In this document: one piece after another, positions 9,122 to 17,302 of the stretch
Layout: every line of letters starts with the position of its first letter
Position numbering within the stretch: the stretch's first letter is position 1
Assembly (NCBI RefSeq): GCF_029278565.1
Contig: NZ_CP119559.1
Location: 248,001 to 312,000 of the forward strand
Source: Haloarcula halophila
GTDB lineage: Archaea > Halobacteriota > Halobacteria > Halobacteriales > Haloarculaceae
Length of the DNA: 64,000 nt
Direction of reading: 5' to 3'
Notes under the pieces: generated by a model
Databases searched by the model: none
What the model was told of the DNA's origin: nothing
The model's input: only the letters and a program-made list of their open reading frames with translations
Position numbers and translations under genes: made by a program

Positions 9122-9562
9122 TCAGGCCTGCTCGCGGATCGACTTCCAGCGGCCGTTCGACTCCAGTTGCTCCTGTAGCTCCTGGGCGTACTGCTGTGCC
9201 AGCTCGTCGGCTTCCTCCATGCGCTCGTCGTTCCCTTTCCCGCCGAGGCCGAGTGCGTCTTTGACGCCCGAAAAGAGGCCGCCGCCGCCGGACCCCCCGG
9301 AGTCGCCGTCCGGTGCCCCACTCATCGCCGACTGCTGTTCGATCCGATCGAGTTCGGGCATGATACTCGGGAGTTTCGAGGTGTTCGCGACGATACGGGC
9401 CGAATCGGGGTCCTCAGCGTTCTCGATCTCGAACTCCACGGCGGTCATCACCAGCCCCCACTGCTGACTGGAGAAAGAGGAGACTTCGACTTGGTCGTTG
9501 AACTGTTGGTCGACCTGCATCCGCTCGGCCGCGATCCGGTCGGTCCAGTTGCTGTCGCTCAT
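9122..9562 (-). CDS. Haloarchaeal protein of unknown function (DUF5799-like)
   Basis: This 146-residue protein begins MSDSNWTDRIAAERM. An upstream in-frame start exists, but the TATA-like CATACAT at about 9584-9590 supports the ATG at 9562 with little or no leader. The middle part has VEISSFSSQQWGLVMTAVEFEI-like conserved text and IVANTSKLPSIMPEL. A Gly/Ser-rich linker (SGGSGGGG) then leads to a short LFSGVKDALGL segment and an acidic, Gln-rich coiled tail. There is no signal peptide or membrane helix. The family is known only from haloarchaea and its role is unknown. Its promoter lies back to back with that of the dehydrogenase gene at 9640. Confidence 0.75.
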   Translation of the reverse strand: MSDSNWTDRIAAERMQVDQQFNDQVEVSSFSSQQWGLVMTAVEFEIENAEDPDSARIVANTSKLPSIMPELDRIEQQSAMSGAPDGDSGGSGGGGLFSGVKDALGLGGKGNDERMEEADELAQQYAQELQEQLESNGRWKSIREQA

Positions 9563-9639
9563 GGCTGTCGGTTGGGGGGCCTGATGTATGAGCGTTTCCC
9601 GCCCCGACTTACAAGGGAGCCGAACTCCAAGACGGCGAC

Positions 9640-10530
9640 ATGACAAACGTCGGCTTCATCGGCCTCGGCGCGATGGGTGCACCGATGGCGTGGAACCTCG
9701 ACGACGCAGGCTTCGACCTGGTCGTCTACAACCGGACGACCGACCGCGAACAACCGTTCGCCGAGGCGGGCGTCTCTGTCGCTGACTCCCCGAAACATCT
9801 CACCGAGCGCGTCGACGTGGTCTGTCTGATCGTCAGCGACGGTGACGCAGTCCAGGCGGTCCTCGAACGCGACCTCGGTATTCTGGCCGGCCTCGACGAA
9901 GAGACGACGGTCGTCCAGATGAGCACGATCGGCTACGCAGAGACGATGGCCGCCGCCGAACTCGTCGAAGAAGCCGGCGCCCGGTTCGTCGACGCGCCGG
10001 TGTCGGGAACCGTCGGGCCGGCCCGTGAGGGAACCCTCGTCGGCCTGGCAAGCGGCCCCGAAGGCGTCGTCGAAGAAGTACGGCCGGTCCTCGAAGCGAT
10101 GTGTGACCCGGTGGTCCACTGCGGCGAGGTCGGCCAGGGGACCAACATGAAGCTGTTCATCAACCTCCTGCTGGGGGACGCGATGGGCGCGTTTGCCGAG
10201 GCGCTGGTCTTCGGGAAGGCCAACGGACTGGGCGTCGACGACATGCTCGAAGTCGTCGAGAACGGGGCGCTGGACTGCCCGCTGTTCGAGGGGAAAGGCG
10301 CGCTGATCGCCGACCGGGACTTCGACCCGCGGTTCCCCGTCGACTACCAGCACAAGGACCTCTCGCTGGCCCTGGACCGGGCCGGCGACCTCGGTGTCCC
10401 GCTCTCACAGACGGCCGCGGCTCGGGAAGCGTTCAGCGCTGCACGCGGCAGCGGGCACGGCAGCGAGGACATGGGTGCTGTGATCAAACCGCTCGAAGCG
10501 GTGACCGACGTGACCGTCGAGGACGACTGA
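9640..10530 (+). CDS. NAD(P)-dependent beta-hydroxyacid dehydrogenase (3-hydroxyisobutyrate dehydrogenase family)
   Basis: This 296-residue enzyme has an N-terminal Rossmann domain with VGFIGLGAMGAPMAWNL and the substrate-binding motif DAPVSGTVGPAREGTL (about residues 116-131). The catalytic Lys is in GQGTNMKLFINLL. It ends with an all-helical C-terminal domain. The family includes 3-hydroxyisobutyrate dehydrogenase, tartronate semialdehyde reductase and glyoxylate/succinic semialdehyde reductases, and the sequence does not separate them. NRTTD after the second strand suggests NADPH preference by analogy with glyoxylate reductases (inference). It ends exactly where the convergent AIM24 gene ends. 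Confidence 0.88.
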   Translation: MTNVGFIGLGAMGAPMAWNLDDAGFDLVVYNRTTDREQPFAEAGVSVADSPKHLTERVDVVCLIVSDGDAVQAVLERDLGILAGLDEETTVVQMSTIGYAETMAAAELVEEAGARFVDAPVSGTVGPAREGTLVGLASGPEGVVEEVRPVLEAMCDPVVHCGEVGQGTNMKLFINLLLGDAMGAFAEALVFGKANGLGVDDMLEVVENGALDCPLFEGKGALIADRDFDPRFPVDYQHKDLSLALDRAGDLGVPLSQTAAAREAFSAARGSGHGSEDMGAVIKPLEAVTDVTVEDD

Positions 10531-11244
10531 TCAGAGGAAGTCGGTCATGTCCGGGGCGTCCCCGCCCTGGTCGCCGCCCCCGCCGAAGGACTCGGCGATG
10601 GCAGCCATGAACGAGTCCAGCCCGCGGGTCTGGTACCAGACTGTCCCCGGACCCGTAAAGTCCATGACCAGTCCCTCACCGCTTAACAGCGTCGACTTCA
10701 GCCCGCCGATCCGCCGGGCGTCGAAGGTCACCGACTCCGTCCAGGCGACGACGTGTTCGTTGTCGACGGTGTAGGTCTCGCCGTCGGCCAGCTCCGTCTG
10801 TTCGATGCCGCCGAATGCCTCGATGAGGACGTTCCCGCTCCCTTTCAGGGCCAGGGGCGTGATGCTCGCGCCGGCCAGCATCGACTTCAACCCGCCGAAC
10901 TCCGAATCGATGTCGATGTCGGGGTCCGAAGCGAGGTAGGCTCCGTCGACGGCGTACAGTGTCTCCCCGTCCAGCACGTGATGGTTCACGTCACCTGGCG
11001 TCGGTGGTGCGAGTGTGATCGTCCCCCGTCCGCCCTCGGCGGTGAACTCGTTCGCCAGGAACGACTCCCCACCGAGCATCGACTTCGCGGAACTGAGCAG
11101 GCCGCCCCGACTCGTCGTCGTATCGATGCCGACGTTCGTCGTGTGGCTGACCATCGCGCCGGGTTCGGCCATGATCGACTCGCCGCCTTCGAGATCGACG
11201 ACGACGTGGGTGTAGGAGGGCTTGTGCGTGAGTTCGATCTCCAT
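10531..11244 (-). CDS. AIM24 / TIGR00266 family protein
   Basis: This 237-residue protein is all beta, Gly-rich and typical of AIM24: GAMVSHTTNVGIDT, GLLSSAKSMLGGESFLANEF, GGLKSTLLSGEGLVMDFTGPGTVWYQTRGL. No signal peptide or membrane helix is seen, so it is probably cytoplasmic. The family is widespread, and in yeast the member supports mitochondrial inner membrane organisation; the archaeal role is unknown. The start is supported by a TATA box (minus strand TTTATATACC) 26 bp upstream, giving a leaderless mRNA. The gene stands alone and converges on the dehydrogenase gene without a gap. Confidence 0.88.
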   Translation of the reverse strand: MEIELTHKPSYTHVVVDLEGGESIMAEPGAMVSHTTNVGIDTTTSRGGLLSSAKSMLGGESFLANEFTAEGGRGTITLAPPTPGDVNHHVLDGETLYAVDGAYLASDPDIDIDSEFGGLKSMLAGASITPLALKGSGNVLIEAFGGIEQTELADGETYTVDNEHVVAWTESVTFDARRIGGLKSTLLSGEGLVMDFTGPGTVWYQTRGLDSFMAAIAESFGGGGDQGGDAPDMTDFL

Positions 11245-11265
11245 GGCGGGGAGTTCGCTCGGTAT

Positions 11266-11275
11266 GGTATATAAA
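11266..11275 (-). promoter_or_regulatory. TATA box of the AIM24 gene
   Basis: TTTATATACC on the minus strand is centred 26 bp upstream of the ATG at 11244, the spacing expected for a leaderless archaeal transcript. Confidence 0.65.
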
Positions 11276-11310
11276 GTTAAGCAGAAGAACAGGAACGGGG
11301 TGGGGATGCC

Positions 11311-12420
11311 TTACTCGACGCTGACCCACTCGCCGCCGTCGTCGCTCCGCTCGACGGCGTCTAGGACTCGCTGGACCGCCAGTCCGTCGGCGAAGTTCGG
11401 TTCGTACTCGCTGCCGGCCGCAACACTCGACAGGAACTCGTAGTTCTCATGGACGAAGGTGTGTTCCCAGCCGATGACGTGGCCCGGCGGCCACCAGTGG
11501 TCGACGTAGGGATCGCTCTCGTCGGTCACGAGGATCGTCTCGTAGCCCCGGCTGTCCTCGCTGAGGAGTTCCAGTTCGTTGAGCCGCTCCAGGGAGAACC
11601 GCAGGCTCCCCTTCGAGCCCTGGATCTCGATCGTGTGGTCGTTCTTGTGCCCGTTGGCGAACCGCGATGCCTCCAGCGTGCCGACGGTGCCGTTCTCGAA
11701 CTCCACCTGTGCGCTGTAGGCGTCGTCGACGGTGACCGGTCGCGTCTCGTCGCCGCCCTCCACCGGCCGTTCGTCGACGAAGGTGGTGAGGTGGCCGCTG
11801 AGTCGGTCGATGTCGCCGATCAGGAACCGCGCCAAGTCGACGGTGTGGGCGCCCAGGTCTCCCAGCGCGCCGCTGCCGGCCATCTCGGCGTCGTTGCGCC
11901 AGGACCACGGTGCCTCGGGGTCGACGAGCCAGTCCTGGAGGTACCGGCCCCGGAAGTGGCGGATCTCGCCGAGTTCGCCGTCCTCGATGAGTCCCTTCAC
12001 GTACTGGATCGCCGGGACGAACCGGTAGTTGAACGCGATGCCGGCCGGCACGCCGGCGTCGGCCGCCGCGTCAGCCATCGCCTCGGCGTCGTCCAGGGTC
12101 GGGGCCAGCGGCTTCTCGCAGAACGTCGGCGTCCCGGCTTCCAACGCCGCGACGGTCGGCTCTCGGTGGACGTGGTTGGGGCCGAGGTTGTAGAAGACGT
12201 CGACGTCGTCGACGACCTCGCGCCAGTCCGTCGCGTACCGGTCGAAGCCGAGTCTGTCGGCGGCTTCGGCCAGCGCGCCCTCGTCGCGCCCGACGATCAC
12301 GTCCCGGTTGAGCGCCGGTGCATCCTCGAAGAACATCGGGAGCCGCGCGAACGCGTTGGCGTGTGCCTTGCCCATGAATCGATACCCCAGGACGCCGATG
12401 TCGAGTGGTGTGTCGGTCAT
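11311..12420 (-). CDS. Gfo/Idh/MocA family oxidoreductase
   Basis: This 369-residue protein has an N-terminal NAD(P) Rossmann domain (IGVLGYRFMGKAHANAF) and the family's EKPLAPTLDDAEAM motif (the catalytic Lys of EKP, about residue 97). Its C-terminal substrate domain contains GDLGAHTVDLARFLIGDI. Members oxidise inositols, glucose, uronates and other sugars. The upstream isomerase/epimerase gene is a common partner in such catabolic pairs, pointing to a cyclic polyol or sugar acid. Its first nine codons are repeated 137 bp upstream, directly after the isomerase stop, so the original start has been duplicated (see 12394-12557). The exact substrate cannot be read from the sequence. Confidence 0.88.
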   Translation of the reverse strand: MTDTPLDIGVLGYRFMGKAHANAFARLPMFFEDAPALNRDVIVGRDEGALAEAADRLGFDRYATDWREVVDDVDVFYNLGPNHVHREPTVAALEAGTPTFCEKPLAPTLDDAEAMADAAADAGVPAGIAFNYRFVPAIQYVKGLIEDGELGEIRHFRGRYLQDWLVDPEAPWSWRNDAEMAGSGALGDLGAHTVDLARFLIGDIDRLSGHLTTFVDERPVEGGDETRPVTVDDAYSAQVEFENGTVGTLEASRFANGHKNDHTIEIQGSKGSLRFSLERLNELELLSEDSRGYETILVTDESDPYVDHWWPPGHVIGWEHTFVHENYEFLSSVAAGSEYEPNFADGLAVQRVLDAVERSDDGGEWVSVE

Positions 12421-12557
12421 GCTGTCGTCTCCATCTGATCACCGCTCGTGAACGAAGTGAGCGAGCGGCCTTTTTCGCCCACGTTTTTCCGGGAGTGGTG
12501 CGCGCAGCGCACCCGACGCTGAGAAAGGTGGCCGATGTCGAGTGGTGTGTCGATCAT
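12394..12557 (-). repeat. 27-bp direct duplication of the dehydrogenase gene start with a 110-bp insert
   Basis: Positions 12394-12420 (first nine codons of the Gfo/Idh gene) and 12531-12557 are identical in 26 of 27 bases. The upstream copy begins an open frame of 46 codons on the minus strand (12557 to 12417) that starts 3 bp after the isomerase stop and ends with TGA overlapping the dehydrogenase ATG (ATGA). The insert contains CCGCTCG/CGAGCGG arms (12443-12469) and GTGCGC/GCGCAC arms (about 12499-12513). This looks like a palindromic insertion or a fused remnant of a second copy. Confidence 0.7.
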
Positions 12558-12559
12558 CG

Positions 12560-13528
12560 TTATTCCGCCCAGTAGGCGTCACCCGGCTGTGTCTCGAAGA
12601 CGGCGCGGTCGAGTACGTCGACGGCTTTCTCCAGTCCCTCGCGCGCGCTGGTCAGCGAGTCTTCGTGTTCGATCGAGAGCGTGCCGTCGTAGCCGACCAT
12701 CCGCAGCGTCGAGACCACGTCCTTCCAGTGGCTCTCGTCGTGGCCGTAGCCGATCGAGCGGAACAGCCACGAACGGTTCGGTTCGTCGGTGTAGGCGGTC
12801 GTATCGAGGACGCCCTTCTCTCGGGCCTCGGAGTCGTAGACTTTGGTGTCCTTGGCGTGGAAGTGGTGGATCGCGTCTTCCTCGCCGAGCAGCCGGATCG
12901 CCTCTGTCACGTCGATCCCCTGCCAGTAGAGGTGCGAGGGGTCGAAGTTCGCCCCCACGTGGTCGTTCGTGGCCTCGCGGAGCTTCAGCATGCCACGAGG
13001 CTCGTAGACGAGCATGTTCGGGTGCATCTCGATGGCTACGTCCACGTCGTGGTGGGCGGCGTGGTCGGCGAGGTCGCCCCAGTAGTCGGTCGCGACCTCC
13101 CACTGGTACTCGTGGGCGTCGGCGTGTTCGCTGGGCCACGGGGCCGTGATCCAGTTGGGTACCTCGTCGTTCGGACCACCCGCCGGAAGCCCGGAGAAAC
13201 AGGTCACGGCGTCGACGTCCAGTTGATCGGCCAGCCGGATCGCCTCCCGGAGTTCCGTGTCGGCCTCGCTCGCGCGTTCCTCCTCGGGGTGCAGCGGGTT
13301 GTTGTGTGTCGCCAGCGCGCTGACTGTCATCCTGTGCTCGTCGAGCAGGTCCTGTAGTTCGGCCTGTGCGTCCTCGTCGTCTAGGTACTGCTCGCGTGGC
13401 AGGTGGTCGTCGCCGGGGAACCCGCCACAGCCGAGTTCCACCGCGTCGACGCCGATACTATCCAGGTACGACAGTGCGTCCGCGAGCGACTGGTCCCCCA
13501 GCGGGACGGTGAGTACACCGACTTGCAT
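12560..13528 (-). CDS. Sugar phosphate isomerase/epimerase family (xylose isomerase-like TIM barrel)
   Basis: This 322-residue protein belongs to the AP endonuclease 2/xylose isomerase-like barrel family. Metal-ligand candidates are Glu in VDAVELGCGG and in VAIEMHPN, the Asp/His of NFDPSHLYW, the HFHAKDTK segment, and Glu in LSIEHEDS near the C-terminus, as in IolE/IolI-type enzymes. The start ATG lies 28 bp after a TATA box (minus ATTTATT, 13552-13559), predicting a leaderless mRNA. The Gfo/Idh gene follows on the same strand and is probably co-transcribed. The substrate is unknown; inosose or a keto-sugar is plausible from the pairing. Confidence 0.85.
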   Translation of the reverse strand: MQVGVLTVPLGDQSLADALSYLDSIGVDAVELGCGGFPGDDHLPREQYLDDEDAQAELQDLLDEHRMTVSALATHNNPLHPEEERASEADTELREAIRLADQLDVDAVTCFSGLPAGGPNDEVPNWITAPWPSEHADAHEYQWEVATDYWGDLADHAAHHDVDVAIEMHPNMLVYEPRGMLKLREATNDHVGANFDPSHLYWQGIDVTEAIRLLGEEDAIHHFHAKDTKVYDSEAREKGVLDTTAYTDEPNRSWLFRSIGYGHDESHWKDVVSTLRMVGYDGTLSIEHEDSLTSAREGLEKAVDVLDRAVFETQPGDAYWAE

Positions 13529-13922
13529 ACCTCGTATTGCGAAAATGACGGCAATAAATCCTTGGCGGATTGGGCCTCTTTCGAGCGATCCTCCGAGAAA
13601 TCGTGATGAACAGGTATCTCACAGTCACGGCCGGCTCTCGTCGCGATGCCAAGGAGGGGTCCCTAACGTGATCAAACAGCTCTTATATTGCTCTCACAAT
13701 GAGACACAGCTTCACACACTACCTGGGGTCGACGACGTCGTATTCGACCGTCGGAGCTGACCACGGAAGCGGGCAGTGTTCGTATCGAGTCCGCCGACGC
13801 GAAATACCGAAAAACACGGTCAACCGGCCACTCAACCTGCGCTAAGTCGTCTGTCCAAACGTCGCTTCAGCGACGCTGCTGGCGAGAGGCACTATCGGTT
13901 AGGGGGTACTGGAACCTGTACG
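13529..13922. other. 394-bp gap: promoter of the isomerase gene and small hairpins, no gene seen
   Basis: The left end carries the leftward TATA box at 13552-13559. A rightward TATA-like CTTATATTG at 13682-13690 is followed by a small hairpin TCTCA-CAA-TGAGA (13692-13704), with no credible frame after it. CGTCGCT/AGCGACG (13860-13875) is a perfect hairpin downstream of the leftward TrmB gene, and AAAAA at 13810-13814 (T-run on the minus strand) may end that transcript. Confidence 0.4.
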
Positions 13923-15089
13923 CTATCCGGTCTCCCCGTTTTTGGTACCGTTCAACCTGGTGGAGTGTGCCATCATCTCCGAGATCGACTCGGTATCTTC
14001 CCCGACGATATCTAACATCACGTACTCGGCTTCGTAGTCTTCCATGAACGCACCTTTTCCACCGACCGTGAACGTCTCGTTGTTATCCTTGATGACGAAC
14101 GTGTGCTCGATAGCGAACGAGCTGTTCATCGGTTTTATCAGTCCCTGTCGGACCTCGACTATTTCACCGTACCGCGTCTCGAAGTCCTCCTGTGACCCGG
14201 TGGGCCGAACCGAGAGTTCGGCGACGAGGGAACGGCCACGCCGTTCGTGGATAGTCGCGTCGAAGATCGCGTGGCGGAACCGCTCGTACCGGTGTGGCGG
14301 CTCAAACGGGTCATCGACGTATACCTCCTCGGCGACCGGCCAGTAGTTCCCCAGAAAGGACCCCACCAGTATCGGAGCCAGTCGCTCTTCGGTGAACGAG
14401 ATCGCCTGGTTGTCCGTCTGGTTCCCGCCGAGGAACTCGTTGGGTGAGAACAGCCCTTCCTGTCTATCGACCGTCATCAGCATCGGCCCGGATTCCTCCC
14501 AGTACCGGACCACGGTCCCGATACCCTCGAGAGTGGATCTAGATATGTCTGCCCGTTCGTCGGCGTTGACCTGAACGAGGATGAACAGCCCCTCACTGAG
14601 GGCATTCGAAAGCTCTTCACGAACGTTCGGGAGTACGGACGCTGGGATCGAGAGGGTGACCTCCTCCTCAGCAGTGTTCAGCATATCGACGATCCGACTG
14701 TGGACCGTGGATCGTGACTTGATGACCTCGAACTCACGGTTCGGAGCGACTTTCGGATTGTAATGCTCTTGAAGTTTCGACTCCATCGAGTCGAGACGCG
14801 TACTCAGCCGTGAGATGACTTCACTCGGAGCAACCGCTCTGACCGTCGTCGGCGTCTCGTGATCGTTGATCGTGACGAACCCACGTTTCTCGAACGAACT
14901 CAGTACGTTGTACACGTACCGCTTTGACACACCTGCCTGTTCGGCGATATCGCTCGCTTTCGCCTCGCCGAACTCTAGTATCGAGAGGTACGTATCGATC
15001 TCCTTGTCCGAGAGCCCGAACTCCGCCAGTTCGTTGCGAAGTTCCTGTGTCCCGTCTGTCACATTGTCCGGTATACTCCGTTCAGGCAT
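13923..15089 (-). CDS. TrmB-family transcriptional regulator
   Basis: This 388-residue protein has an N-terminal winged helix (about 20-75: LSDKEIDTYLSILEFGEAKASDIAEQAGVSKRYVYNVL, written here in parts). A short coiled segment (STRLDSMESKLQEHY) follows, and then a large C-terminal effector domain of the TrmB sugar-binding type. The chosen ATG gives MPERSIPDN; nine further codons upstream are possible. It is the last gene of the leftward BMP-type ABC operon, 27 bp after the permease. TrmB proteins usually regulate the adjacent transporter and bind its substrate, so a nucleoside or its sugar may be the effector. Base composition is slightly less G+C-rich than the neighbours. Confidence 0.88.
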   Translation of the reverse strand: MPERSIPDNVTDGTQELRNELAEFGLSDKEIDTYLSILEFGEAKASDIAEQAGVSKRYVYNVLSSFEKRGFVTINDHETPTTVRAVAPSEVISRLSTRLDSMESKLQEHYNPKVAPNREFEVIKSRSTVHSRIVDMLNTAEEEVTLSIPASVLPNVREELSNALSEGLFILVQVNADERADISRSTLEGIGTVVRYWEESGPMLMTVDRQEGLFSPNEFLGGNQTDNQAISFTEERLAPILVGSFLGNYWPVAEEVYVDDPFEPPHRYERFRHAIFDATIHERRGRSLVAELSVRPTGSQEDFETRYGEIVEVRQGLIKPMNSSFAIEHTFVIKDNNETFTVGGKGAFMEDYEAEYVMLDIVGEDTESISEMMAHSTRLNGTKNGETG

Positions 15090-15116
15090 ATAATGGTATT
15101 CACGATGTTTCGGCAC

Positions 15117-16172
15117 TCAGTCCTCGGTATCGTATGGTTCGCCCGCTGCAGCAGGCATCCGTGTCCGACCGACCAACACCAGAACGACGAGTACAGCGAC
15201 GTACGGGAAGAGGCCCGTGAGACTGCTCGGCAGTGAGATCCCAACTGTTTGTAATTGGACTTGTAAGGCATCCATACCGCCGAACAGGACAGACGCAGCG
15301 AACGCTCCGATCGGATTGTAGTTTGCGAACAGGTACGCCGTGATCGCGATCCATCCTCTGCCGTCGACCATCGTGACGCCGGACCCGGTGAAGCCGCCGG
15401 CGAACCCGACCGACAGGGTTGCACCGGCGAGTCCCGCAAGCGCACCGGAGAGGATGACCGCTGCGAACCGGACACGGTTGACATTGACACCAGCCGTGTC
15501 CAACGCTTCCGGGTTCTCACCGGCGGCCTGGACCCAGTAGCCGTACCGGGTCCGATAGAGGCCGACCCACGCGACGGCGGTCACGATCACCGTCAGGACG
15601 ACCAGCGGCGAGATATCGAACAGAATCGGTCCGACGACCGGGAGTGACGACAGCCCCGGGACGGTAAGCGTCGCGATGTTAGGGAGCGAGGGGCTCGAGA
15701 CACCGTCCCAGAGGACGATCGACGAAAACGGTGCGAAGCCGAGTGCGATGAACCAGACCGCCAGTCCCGCGACGATCTGGTTCGCCTCGAACCGGACCGT
15801 CAGTACCGCAAACACGACCGTCAGTAGTGCACAGGCGAGGGTTGCGGTTACGACACCGACCCACAGATGCGCCTGGGTCACCGTTCCGCCGCCGGAGACG
15901 ATCCACGCGGCGGCGGCCGCGATGAACGCTCCGAAGATCATGAACCCTTCCAGGCCGATATTGAATACCCCACTCTTTTCGGCGTAGAGACCGCCGATAG
16001 CGGCCAGTGCGATCGGCGTCGCCGCTCGCAGCGTCCGCTGGACCGCGCCGACAGTGAGAATGTCCACGAGCGGGAGGTCCCAGACACTGCTACCGATCAC
16101 GAGTACCAGCAGGGCGGCCACTACGCCGCCGATAGTCACCCGTCGATCTGCGACTTCGTGAGCGATACTCAT
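15117..16172 (-). CDS. Nucleoside-type ABC transporter, second permease
   Basis: This 351-residue membrane protein of the BPD_transp_2 family (NupQ/YufQ type) has about eight to ten hydrophobic segments. A typical cytoplasmic motif is GENPEALDTAGVNVNRVRFAAVILSGALAGLAGA (given here only as a landmark near residues 215-250). The first helix is at about 16-36. It overlaps the preceding permease gene by 4 bp, so translation is coupled. With the first permease, the double ATPase and the BMP lipoprotein it forms a complete importer. Ribose-type permeases are related, but the BMP partner favours nucleosides. Confidence 0.9.
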   Translation of the reverse strand: MSIAHEVADRRVTIGGVVAALLVLVIGSSVWDLPLVDILTVGAVQRTLRAATPIALAAIGGLYAEKSGVFNIGLEGFMIFGAFIAAAAAWIVSGGGTVTQAHLWVGVVTATLACALLTVVFAVLTVRFEANQIVAGLAVWFIALGFAPFSSIVLWDGVSSPSLPNIATLTVPGLSSLPVVGPILFDISPLVVLTVIVTAVAWVGLYRTRYGYWVQAAGENPEALDTAGVNVNRVRFAAVILSGALAGLAGATLSVGFAGGFTGSGVTMVDGRGWIAITAYLFANYNPIGAFAASVLFGGMDALQVQLQTVGISLPSSLTGLFPYVAVLVVLVLVGRTRMPAAAGEPYDTED

Positions 16173-17302
16173 TCGTCTTCACCCCCGAAACCGGCACGCA
16201 GTCCGGCGATACGGAACAACTCCGGTGTCGCAACGAACAGAACGACGAGACCGACGATCCCGTCGACTAGCTCTGAGGGCATGTCCAGCGTGAAACCGAT
16301 GTACTGCTGGCCGGCGTCCAGTCCCCCGAACAGTATGCCCGACGGAACGACCGCGATCGGGTTGTTCGCGGCTAATAGACTGACGGCGATCGCGTCGAAC
16401 CCGTAAGTGGGGAACGTACTCGGATCGCTGTAGTAGCCGAGGATCATGATCGCGAATAGCGATCCAGTCAGTCCCGCGATCATCCCCGAAAACGCCATCG
16501 TCGAGACGATGGTCCGCTGTGGATCGACTCCGGAGTACGCCGCGGCCTCTTCCTGGTGACCACTCGTCACGAGGTCGTATCCGAACCGCGTCCTGGTCAT
16601 GACGAAATACACACCGACCGCGGTGGCCAGTGCGACGCCGAACCCGATTACGGAGAACGAACTGCTCTGGAAGAGGACCGACGGCAGCGACACGTAGTCC
16701 GGGAACTGTTCGGTGTTCGGTGCCGCGGCTCCAGCAGGTCGGAGGAACTGATCGACGAAGAAGAAGACGACCCCAGTCGCGATGAAGTTCAGCATGATCG
16801 TCGTGATGACCTCGTTGGCGTCCGCATACGCCTTCATCATCCCCGGAAGTGCCCCGTAGGCGCCGCCCGCGAGGATACCAGCGACTGTCGTGACGACCAC
16901 GAGCAGGAGCCCACCGATCAGCCCGCCTGGTAGGATCGGTGCCAGCACCAGGATGGTCACCGCAGTCGCGAACCCGCCGACGACGAACTGTCCCTGGACG
17001 CCGATGTTGAACACCCCGGCCCGGAACGCCACGGCGACGGCAACACCGGCGAGAATGAGCATCGTGGATTGCCGCAGGGTGAACGCGATGTTGGAGACGT
17101 TCCCGATCGCACCGTACAGGAGCGAATAGACGAACAGAACGGGGTCGTACCCGACGGCAGCGACGATGAGAGCACCGAGAGCCAGCGCCAGCGTGATCGA
17201 TGCGGTCGCGATGAGGATCCGCTCGATAACTGTCGCTTTCGTCATCCGACCCGCTGCCCGCTCCAGGACAGCCCGAACACCGTTTTTCTCGGCACCGCTC
17301 AC
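16169..17302 (-). CDS. Nucleoside-type ABC transporter, first permease
   Basis: This 377-residue integral membrane protein of the BPD_transp_2 family (NupP/YufP type) has around ten hydrophobic segments. The second periplasm-facing region contains the Phe/Pro-rich VDQFLRPAGAAAPNTEQFPDY. The conserved helix-loop HQEEAAAYSGVDPQRTIVSTMAFSG contacts the ATPase (landmark only). It overlaps the ATPase gene by 4 bp upstream and the second permease by 4 bp downstream. The pair forms the heterodimeric membrane channel. Confidence 0.9.
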   Translation of the reverse strand: MSGAEKNGVRAVLERAAGRMTKATVIERILIATASITLALALGALIVAAVGYDPVLFVYSLLYGAIGNVSNIAFTLRQSTMLILAGVAVAVAFRAGVFNIGVQGQFVVGGFATAVTILVLAPILPGGLIGGLLLVVVTTVAGILAGGAYGALPGMMKAYADANEVITTIMLNFIATGVVFFFVDQFLRPAGAAAPNTEQFPDYVSLPSVLFQSSSFSVIGFGVALATAVGVYFVMTRTRFGYDLVTSGHQEEAAAYSGVDPQRTIVSTMAFSGMIAGLTGSLFAIMILGYYSDPSTFPTYGFDAIAVSLLAANNPIAVVPSGILFGGLDAGQQYIGFTLDMPSELVDGIVGLVVLFVATPELFRIAGLRAGFGGEDE

